In this document: positions 7,429-12,345 of the stretch, one piece after another
Layout of the letters: every line of letters starts with the position of its first letter
Position numbering within the stretch: the stretch's first letter is position 1
Program-made: the position numbers and the translations under genes
The notes under the pieces: generated by a model
Seen by the model: the letters and a program-made list of their open reading frames with translations, nothing else
Database searches by the model: none
What the model was told of the DNA's origin: nothing
Origin: an uncultured Planctomycetia bacterium
Lineage (GTDB): Bacteria > Planctomycetota > UBA1135 > GCA-002686595
Direction of reading: 5' to 3'
DNA length: 12,345 nt
Assembly (NCBI GenBank): GCA_938003765.1
Contig: CALKYE010000147.1
Span: 1 to 12,345 of the forward strand

Positions 7429-9387
7429 TCAGACGTCCTTGAAGCTGCCGCCGTACCGCACGCCCGTGACGGCGCCGGACTCGGTCCCCTCGCGGAGCAG
7501 CGTGTCGATGCGCGTGTTGAGCGAGCGCGACAGGTAGTCCTGCTCGACGATCTGGCGGTGGATCGGCTCGTTCAAGTCGAGCGGACGCGTGGGCGGCGTC
7601 TTGCTCGTGATGCGCGCGATGAAGTAGCCCTTGGGCCCGCGGTACGGTCCGCCGATCGAGCCCATCTTCTGGTTGAAGAAGATCTCGTCGGTGGCCGAGG
7701 GGCCGTACAGGAACGTGCGGTACTCGCTCTCGCCCAGGTAGCTGTAGATCTGGTTGCGGGTGAGCTGCTGATCGCCGAAGGTGCCCTTGAAGTAGAAGTT
7801 CTGGACGGGCTTGTTGCCCATCTCCGGCATCGGCGGGTCCCACCACTCGCTGTGCAGCTCGAGCGTGCTCTTCCAGTCCGCGCCGTCGTCGAGCGCCTTC
7901 TTGAGCTCCTGCGCGCGCTTGCGAGCTTCGGCCCAACCGTTCTCCTTCCACTGGAACTTGTCGAAGTCGAAGGCCGACACGAACAGCACGTTGATGCCGA
8001 GCTTGGCCGCGCCGCGCACCTGGTTCGACATCGGCAGCACGGTCGAGATGACCTCGTCCTTGGCGAGCTCGCCCGCCATCGAGCGCTTGTAGCCCTCCAT
8101 CACGCGCATGTAGTGCGCGAAGGACCACAGGGACGGGAAGCCCAGCACCTGGCTCGAGAGCATCTCGTGCTGGTTCAAGAACTCCATGTAGGTGGTGGTC
8201 GTGTTGCGCGCGGTGCTCGGCCACCATTCGCGGAACTCAGCCGGCGTCATCAGGAACTTCGCCGGCTCGCCGCCCTCCTTCGCGGCGCGCGCGCGCTCCT
8301 GCGCCTCGCGCTCGCCGATGAGGCGCTCCATCAGCGCGACGTTGACCAGGAAGCGCTTGGCGTCCTCGATCTGGTCTGCGGTGACGAAGGGCGCGATGCG
8401 CGAGTACACGTCGTCGATCAGGACCGGGACCTTGTCGACGGTCATCAGCGTCTTCGCCGCGCGCTCGCTGCGCAGACGGGCGCGCGCCGCCGGGTCGGCC
8501 GGAGCGTCGGCGCCGGCTTCGGGCAGGTCGGCGTAGATCGCGTCCTCGTCGATCAGCACCAGCGCCCAGTTGTTGAGCGCCTGCAGGATCGTGGAGCGCG
8601 TCGCCTCCACGGCGATCGGATCATCCTCGGGGATGTCGCCCTGGCCCGCGGTGCGCAGGACCGCAAGAGCCTCCTGGACGCGCGGCTGCGCGATGGCCGC
8701 CTTGATCCCCTCGCTGTCGCGGTCCTCGAACTGCTCGAGCACCGTCACCAGATCGCCGAATCCAGCAGCGTTCAGCGTCTCCTTCTGCGCGATCAGCAGC
8801 CGCCGCAGGCGCGTGGCGTAGCTGACCTTCTCGTCCTCGATCCATTGCTCGCCCAGGCCCTCGATGATGATCGCCTTGGTGAGCTCAGGCCATTCCTCGG
8901 GATTCTCGGGCCGGAAGACCTTGTCGAAGGTCAGTTCCTGGCGGAGCTGCTCGCGGTACAGCTCGAGCGAGAGGTTCGCGCGCGCCACCTCGGTGCGGAA
9001 GTCGAGCGAGGGGTAGCGCAGGAGGAAGTCCTCCTTCTTGTACTGCAGCTTGCGGTCGAGTTCGGCGTCGCCGACCGTGAAGCGCGCGAGGTCGGCCTCG
9101 GTCGCACCCTGCTGGCGGCGCTTCAGCAGTTCCTGGTCGATCAGCACCTGGAACTTGAACTTGCTGGTCTCCTGCCAACCCACCGAGTGGCACAGGAAGC
9201 GCTTGATCTGATCGTCGCTGATGCGCTGTCCGTGGACGACCACCGGCTCGCCGAAGATCGAGGCGCCAGCGGCCTGCGCAACCGGGACCACGGCAGGGTG
9301 CGCGGCGGCCGGAGGCATCACGCAAGCCAGCAGCGGGGTCAACGCGAGGGCGGCGAGAAGTGATTTCAATCGAGAACGCTTGATCAT
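7429..9387 (-). CDS. Exported SurA/parvulin-like protein (putative periplasmic folding factor)
   Basis: The protein has 652 residues. The N-terminus MIKRSRLKSLLAALALT is a good export signal. It is followed by PLLAC with Cys22 (a possible lipobox) or by AAA for ordinary cleavage. Residues ~44-170 (HGQRISDDQIKRFL, then VLIDQELLKRR) and ~314-370 (VDKVPVLIDDVYSRI, then NVALMERLIGEREAQ) look like two SurA N-domain-type helical modules. Residues ~460-605 keep parvulin spacing: helix EARKRAQELKKALDDGADW and the terminal strand GGPYRGPKGYFIARI. The usual histidine-led first strand (HILV type) is replaced by INVLFVSAFDFD, so isomerase activity is doubtful and a chaperone role is more likely. The start is set by the signal peptide; there is no ribosome-binding site in front of it. 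It diverges from the gene at 9608. Family-level assignment is moderately secure; the client proteins are unknown. Confidence 0.75.
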   Translation of the reverse strand: MIKRSRLKSLLAALALTPLLACVMPPAAAHPAVVPVAQAAGASIFGEPVVVHGQRISDDQIKRFLCHSVGWQETSKFKFQVLIDQELLKRRQQGATEADLARFTVGDAELDRKLQYKKEDFLLRYPSLDFRTEVARANLSLELYREQLRQELTFDKVFRPENPEEWPELTKAIIIEGLGEQWIEDEKVSYATRLRRLLIAQKETLNAAGFGDLVTVLEQFEDRDSEGIKAAIAQPRVQEALAVLRTAGQGDIPEDDPIAVEATRSTILQALNNWALVLIDEDAIYADLPEAGADAPADPAARARLRSERAAKTLMTVDKVPVLIDDVYSRIAPFVTADQIEDAKRFLVNVALMERLIGEREAQERARAAKEGGEPAKFLMTPAEFREWWPSTARNTTTTYMEFLNQHEMLSSQVLGFPSLWSFAHYMRVMEGYKRSMAGELAKDEVISTVLPMSNQVRGAAKLGINVLFVSAFDFDKFQWKENGWAEARKRAQELKKALDDGADWKSTLELHSEWWDPPMPEMGNKPVQNFYFKGTFGDQQLTRNQIYSYLGESEYRTFLYGPSATDEIFFNQKMGSIGGPYRGPKGYFIARITSKTPPTRPLDLNEPIHRQIVEQDYLSRSLNTRIDTLLREGTESGAVTGVRYGGSFKDV

Positions 9388-9547
9388 GATCGAGGAGGTG
9401 GAATGCGTCGGGCGGCCTGAACCAGAGCGCGCCAGGGAAGCGCAGGGGCGCGAGAACAGCGGGTCGCGGCTACGTTCGAGGGGCCGAAGAAGTTAACGCC
9501 GGGCGCAAAGCTTGTCGCCCGAGCGCGTCCCGCGCGGTCGGAATTGC

Positions 9548-9561
9548 CGGAGCACGCTCCG
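9548..9561. promoter_or_regulatory. Palindrome 1 in divergent region
   Basis: Arms cggagc (9548-9553) and gctccg (9556-9561) are exact reverse complements with a 2-nt centre. It is a candidate regulator-binding site because it lies next to a second palindrome with the same 2-nt spacing, upstream of 9608. Chance occurrence in GC-rich DNA is quite possible. Confidence 0.25.
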
Positions 9562-9563
9562 CG

Positions 9564-9587
9564 CGGGTAGGGCGCACGCCCTACTCG
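9564..9587. promoter_or_regulatory. Palindrome 2 in divergent region
   Basis: Arms gtagggcg (9567-9574) and cgccctac (9577-9584) pair perfectly around a 2-nt centre, and three further pairs (one G-T) extend the match to 9564-9587. It sits 20-44 bp before the ATG at 9608 and immediately upstream of the -10-like TATTCT, where an operator would be expected. If transcribed it would also form a hairpin. Confidence 0.4.
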
Positions 9588-9590
9588 TCC

Positions 9591-9596
9591 TATTCT
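9591..9596 (+). promoter_or_regulatory. Possible -10 element for the rightward cluster
   Basis: TATTCT matches the TANNNT pattern and lies 11 nt before the ATG at 9608. If used, transcription would begin at or very near the start codon, giving a short-leader or leaderless mRNA. That fits the absence of a Shine-Dalgarno sequence. No good -35 is visible at the normal distance. Confidence 0.3.
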
Positions 9597-9607
9597 GTCC
9601 CTCGCCC

Positions 9608-10303
9608 ATGAGCATCCACTACGCGCCGCGCACGATCGCGTTCCAGAGCGAGATCTTCCACCCACTCGTCGAGACGGACCCGTACCGGCTCCAGCGACTG
9701 CACAACGAGCAGTTCCAGGGCGCCGCGCCGGCCTACACCGACTTCGCGCTGCTCCAGAACGGCGCCATGCTCTCCAACCCGGTGACACGGCCGGGAGCGG
9801 TTTCATCAGCCTCGTTCACGCAGGACCGCATCGTGTTCCGCGAGGAGCTCTCGCACCTGACCGTGGACGAGTTCGCGCGCCGCGTTCGGACCATGACCGA
9901 GTCCGCCTGCGCCGCCCTCGGAGTGCAGGTGCTCACCGCCCATCAGGTCACGCTGCGCACGCTGGTCAACACCCGCCACTGGCGCGACTCGCGCAGCTTC
10001 ATCAAAGAGGCGATGTTCGGCTTCGACGGCCAGGAGAGCGAGTTCGCGCGCGAACCGCAGCTCTACGGACTGCGCCTGGTGTTCCCGCCGAGCGAGACCG
10101 AGCCCAACGCCCACGCGCTGCGCATCGAGTCGTTCCACGGCGATCCGCGCTCGCTGTTCCTCGAGAATCAAGCCTCGTTCCCGCCGCTGCTGGTCGCGCG
10201 CGGCCTCGAAGGCCTCGAGCAGCACGTGCAGGAGACCTACACCTTCCTGGTCGAGCGCGCGCTCGCGTTCGTAGGTCGCTTCGATGCGCGCGCGGAAGCT
10301 TGA
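9608..10303 (+). CDS. Conserved-looking cytoplasmic protein of unknown function
   Basis: The 231-residue protein was not recognised. It starts MSIHYAPRTIAFQSE and has no signal peptide or membrane helix, so it is probably cytoplasmic. It is well mixed in composition, with an alpha/beta look: predicted strands around VQVLTAHQVTLRTLV, YGLRLVFPP and ALRIESFHG, and a C-terminal helix EHVQ-like stretch near LEQHVQETYTFLVERAL. Two cysteines flank residue 100 or so but form no metal motif. The frame continues upstream to an ATG at 9512, but that extension is arginine-rich and crosses the palindromes, so the ATG at 9608 was chosen. Its last 20 bp overlap the next gene in another frame, which indicates translational coupling and co-transcription. 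A distant resemblance to short uncharacterised alpha/beta families is only an impression. Confidence 0.75.
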   Translation: MSIHYAPRTIAFQSEIFHPLVETDPYRLQRLHNEQFQGAAPAYTDFALLQNGAMLSNPVTRPGAVSSASFTQDRIVFREELSHLTVDEFARRVRTMTESACAALGVQVLTAHQVTLRTLVNTRHWRDSRSFIKEAMFGFDGQESEFAREPQLYGLRLVFPPSETEPNAHALRIESFHGDPRSLFLENQASFPPLLVARGLEGLEQHVQETYTFLVERALAFVGRFDARAEA

Positions 10304-10982
10304 TTCGTGGTCGGGCGCCGTCGCCGCGGCGCTGCTGCTGTTCAGCGCGAGCTGCGATGACGCGAGCGCTCCGCCTCAGCCGTCGCGCACCTGGCCCGAG
10401 GGCGTCGTCCTGGCCGTGGACGATGTGCCGATCTACGCCGCGGAGGTCGACCGCGCCTCCGCTGCGGTGCAGTTGATCGAACCCGCCGTGAGCCCGGCCC
10501 AGTTGCGCCGCCTCGCGCTGTCGAACATCGTCCTGCCGCGCGCGCTGGCGCACGCCATGGCGCCGAAGGAGCGCGAGGCCGCTCTGCAAAGCGCGAAGGA
10601 CAAGCTGGCTGAGATCCGAGCCGGCGCGAACGGGCCGCCGCGGCCCGACGGGCTCGTGGGCGAGAAGTACGAAGGGCTGTGGACCGACCTGGGGCTCGGC
10701 AACTGGTATGCGGCGCTCGAGTTGCCCGACGAGCAGTGGAGCGAGCCGATCGAAGACGCGGGCGGGTTCCTGCTCCTGCGCAGACTCTGGCGACGCGATG
10801 GTCCGGTGCCGATGGCGACCGTCGTCGCCGTCGACGCGCTGCGCTTCGACTGGCTCGATTCGTCGCAGCGCCGCTCGCTGCTCGACTCTGCGCTCACTCA
10901 GCACAAACTCGAGATCGTCGATCCCGCGTGGCGCGAGATCGTTCCCGAGCTCTACCAGTATCGAATGGGCGCACGCCAATGA
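10284..10982 (+). CDS. Small exported SurA/parvulin-like protein, probable lipoprotein
   Basis: The protein has 232 residues. The N-terminus is RARK followed by the hydrophobic AVAAALLLFSASC; Cys24 followed by DD is lipobox-like, although serine at -3 is not the usual leucine. Residues ~41-110 (VLAVDDVPIYAAEVDR, later APKEREAALQSAKDKL) match the pattern of the second SurA-like module in the divergent gene at 7429-9387 (VDKVPVLIDDVYSRI, later GEREAQERARAAK). Residues ~134-168 (LGLGNWYAALELP, WSEPIEDAGGFLLLRRL) look like the last helix and strand of a parvulin domain, but its catalytic first half is absent. It is inferred to be a membrane-anchored folding or sorting helper without isomerase activity. 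It overlaps the previous gene by 20 bp and the next by 4 bp (ATGA). AGGT about 8 nt before the ATG is a weak ribosome-binding site. Confidence 0.78.
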   Translation: MRARKLDSWSGAVAAALLLFSASCDDASAPPQPSRTWPEGVVLAVDDVPIYAAEVDRASAAVQLIEPAVSPAQLRRLALSNIVLPRALAHAMAPKEREAALQSAKDKLAEIRAGANGPPRPDGLVGEKYEGLWTDLGLGNWYAALELPDEQWSEPIEDAGGFLLLRRLWRRDGPVPMATVVAVDALRFDWLDSSQRRSLLDSALTQHKLEIVDPAWREIVPELYQYRMGARQ

Positions 10983-11893
10983 TCCTCTCCCTGTTGCCGG
11001 CCGCCGCAGCGATCCTCGCGTTGACTTCCGGGCCGGTTGCGAGCGCGCAGACGGGCGACGCGCCCGCGCAGGAACGACCGGCGATCGAGCGGCTCAGCGC
11101 CTGGCCGACGCTCGACCCGAAGGCGGCTGGAGCGCTGACGCAGGACCTCGAGAAGGTGCGCAAGGCCGCAACGCCGGAGATGGAGGAAGCCGGCGAGGCC
11201 GGTGTCCTCGCCGCTGGAGCGGCCGCCGCGCCGGCGCTGATCAACGCGCTGGGCAAGGAGAAGGACATCCAGGCCCGCTTGCGGCTCGAGACGCTCCTCG
11301 ACACGGTCACGGGCGCCGCGCACACGCGTCTGCTCGCCGCCGAGTTCGCGCACAAGTCGCCCCACGTTCGCGCGTGGGTGTTGCGGCGCGTTGCGTTGTT
11401 CCCGGACGCACAGGTGCGCGAACTCGCCGACAAGGCGTTCGAGCGCGCCGCCGCGGCGCACGCCAAGAAGCCAGATGCGGAGGGCGCCGCGGAAGAGCTC
11501 TACCTCGCCTCACTGTGCGCAGCGTCCGCTGGATCGAGCGCGGGCTTCGAGCACCTCGTCCGCGCCGCGACGGAGAACTGGGGCAAGCGCGGCGGTGAGC
11601 TGCGAGTCGCGCTCGAGGGCCTGCGCGGAGACGCTGCGACCGAGAAGCTCCTCCCGCTGGCGAGCGACAGCGACCGCAAGAAGGTCGTCGCGGCGCTCAA
11701 CCTTCTCAGCGGGTGCGGTTCGCGCAAGGCGTTCGACGCCGTCCGACCGCACCTCGACTCGGCCGACAACTCGATCCGCGTCGCGGCCATCAACGCGATG
11801 CGCGGGATCGTCGACGGCGATCCGCCGATCGAGAAGCTCTCGGCCTTCGACGCGATCGAGCTGGCGAAGAAGTGGAAGGAACGCGCGCTGTGA
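10979..11893 (+). CDS. Exported alpha-helical HEAT-like repeat protein
   Basis: The protein has 304 residues. The ATG at 10979 overlaps the preceding TGA in an ATGA junction, which fixes the start better than any in-frame upstream codon, and it is directly followed by a signal peptide (MILSLLPAAAAILALT, cleavage after ASA at residue 23). The mature part is almost entirely helical and built of repeating helix pairs of the HEAT/Armadillo type, for example PALINALGKEKDIQARLRLE, HVRAWVLRRVALFPDAQVRE, GELRVALEGLRGDAATEKLL and NSIRVAAINAMRGIV. HEAT-like repeats serve as protein-binding scaffolds, so a partner-binding role in the periplasm is inferred, perhaps with the lipoprotein encoded just upstream. 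There is no catalytic motif, and the family was not identified more closely. Confidence 0.8.
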   Translation: MILSLLPAAAAILALTSGPVASAQTGDAPAQERPAIERLSAWPTLDPKAAGALTQDLEKVRKAATPEMEEAGEAGVLAAGAAAAPALINALGKEKDIQARLRLETLLDTVTGAAHTRLLAAEFAHKSPHVRAWVLRRVALFPDAQVRELADKAFERAAAAHAKKPDAEGAAEELYLASLCAASAGSSAGFEHLVRAATENWGKRGGELRVALEGLRGDAATEKLLPLASDSDRKKVVAALNLLSGCGSRKAFDAVRPHLDSADNSIRVAAINAMRGIVDGDPPIEKLSAFDAIELAKKWKERAL

Positions 11894-11955
11894 GCGGGCT
11901 CGAGCTCGGAACCCAGCTCGAACTCGACAGCACGCACCGCTCAGCCTCGATGCGC

Positions 11956-11961
11956 TAACTT
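11956..11961 (+). promoter_or_regulatory. Possible -10 element before the last gene
   Basis: TAACTT fits TANNNT and lies 10 nt before the ATG at 11972, almost the same arrangement as TATTCT before 9608. Both are followed by a TGT(T/C)CC...GCCC stretch ending at the ATG, and neither gene has a Shine-Dalgarno sequence. This supports a separate promoter for the last gene, but it rests on two short, GC-poor hexamers. Confidence 0.25.
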
Positions 11962-11971
11962 GTTCCGCCCC

Positions 11972-12345
11972 ATGCGTGCTCAACTCGTGTTTGCCGCGCT
12001 CGCTGCGAGCGCCCTCGCCCTCGCGGCGGCCCCCGTCCAGAAGCGCAACGACCCGGCCTCGTGCCCCTACTGCAAGGGCGATCCGGCGCTGATGGAGAAG
12101 GCCGGCATCGTGAGCCACGGCGGCTTCGAGTTCGGCAAGGAGGACTCGACGGAGAAGGTCGACGCCGTGCTGGCCAGCGCCGACATCCGCTGGATCGAGT
12201 CGAGGCACTTCGAGTTGGGTTTCGCGCTGGGCCCGCACAAGGTCAAGCCCGAGGAGAAGGACAAGCTGCGCGCAGAGCTCACGCGCCTGGCGGAGGTGCT
12301 GCCAGGCGTCGATCCCAAGGCCAAGGAGCTCGACCCGTGGTTGCG
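11972..12345 (+). CDS. Exported protein with CPYC motif, unknown function (cut by window edge)
   Basis: The first 124 codons are inside the window and the frame is still open at the edge. Residues 1-20 (MRAQLVFAALAASALALAAA) are a signal peptide. The mature part begins with a short polar stretch and SCPYCKGDP (Cys31 and Cys34), followed by VSHGGFEFGKED, DIRWIESRHFELGFALGPHK and a charged helix KPEEKDKLRAELTRLAEVL. A CxxC motif could be redox-active or bind a metal or haem, but the sequence after it does not look like thioredoxin and no axial-ligand CxxCH is present. It was not recognised as a characterised family. It starts 78 bp after the HEAT-like gene, same strand, so it may be read with that cluster or from its own promoter. 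The whole protein is needed for an assignment. Confidence 0.72.
   Translation, partial: MRAQLVFAALAASALALAAAPVQKRNDPASCPYCKGDPALMEKAGIVSHGGFEFGKEDSTEKVDAVLASADIRWIESRHFELGFALGPHKVKPEEKDKLRAELTRLAEVLPGVDPKAKELDPWL

Larger units (their letters stand above)
9388..9607. promoter_or_regulatory. Divergent intergenic region
   Basis: These 220 bp separate the minus-strand SurA-like gene from the plus-strand cluster, so promoters for both directions should lie here. The right half carries two neighbouring palindromes (listed separately) and a -10-like TATTCT. A GTTAAC site lies near 9492. I found no convincing coding sequence in it and no clear promoter for the leftward gene. Confidence 0.55.

Noticed and set aside
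6275..9363. Long plus-strand frames (6275-7537 and 7558-9363) opposite the ABC and SurA-like genes
   Set aside because: The opposite strand has full ATPase motifs and signal-peptide/SurA-like features. The plus frames are low-complexity His/Arg/Leu-rich shadows.
9393..9420. A near-perfect Shine-Dalgarno AGGAGGTGG on the plus strand followed by ATG at 9403
   Set aside because: The frame encodes only five codons before TGA and the spacing is too short; no downstream gene uses it.
9512..9607. Extension of the 9608 gene to an ATG at 9512
   Set aside because: The extra residues are arginine-rich and cross the palindromes and the -10-like hexamer; the composition changes to normal protein exactly at 9608.
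10002..10979. A 325-codon minus-strand frame opposite the small lipoprotein
   Set aside because: Arginine-rich and featureless; the plus-strand genes there overlap neatly and have export signals.
11900..11921. A 7-bp stem with an 8-nt loop after the HEAT-like gene
   Set aside because: Too short and without a T-run; such stems are common by chance at this GC content.

Overview
The window is GC-rich bacterial chromosomal DNA, densely coded, with few recognisable Shine-Dalgarno sequences. The best guess for the source is a member of the Planctomycetota. The reasons are large secreted proteins that combine a lectin-like head, glycine-rich repeats, a short Asp/Asn/Gly calcium-binding motif and a cysteine-containing C-terminal domain, a layout I associate with planctomycete secreted proteins. 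Myxococcota remain possible. There are no rRNA or tRNA genes, insertion sequences, integrases or CRISPR arrays.

The left three quarters (1-9387) is transcribed leftwards on the minus strand. In transcription order it holds: a 652-residue exported protein with SurA-like modules and a degenerate parvulin region (7429-9387); an ABC exporter of the MsbA/half-transporter type with all ATPase motifs intact (5420-7324); and two tandem paralogous secreted proteins (2703-5297 and 1-2351, the latter cut by the window edge). The two paralogues have the same architecture and are roughly four-fifths identical. The duplication also includes the ~119 bp in front of each start codon. A perfect 15-bp hairpin follows the stop of the complete copy, and a 17-18-bp hairpin lies between the SurA-like gene and the ABC gene.

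A 220-bp divergent intergenic region (9388-9607) with two adjacent palindromes separates this block from a rightward cluster. The first three genes of that cluster overlap: an unrecognised 231-residue protein (9608-10303), a short exported probable lipoprotein with a SurA-like segment and a remnant of a parvulin domain (10284-10982), and an exported alpha-helical HEAT-like repeat protein (10979-11893). After a 78-bp gap comes the start of another exported protein with a CPYC motif (11972 to the window end).

The common theme is the cell envelope. Five of the seven genes have export signals, one is a membrane exporter, and two look like divergent relatives of periplasmic folding factors. A reasonable but unproven reading is an envelope-biogenesis locus in which SurA-like factors help large surface or secreted lectin-like proteins to fold or reach the outside. 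I see no known defence, toxin or biosynthetic system. The most unusual items are the tandem lectin/glycine-rich pair with its copied leader, and the two SurA-like proteins on either side of one divergent promoter region.
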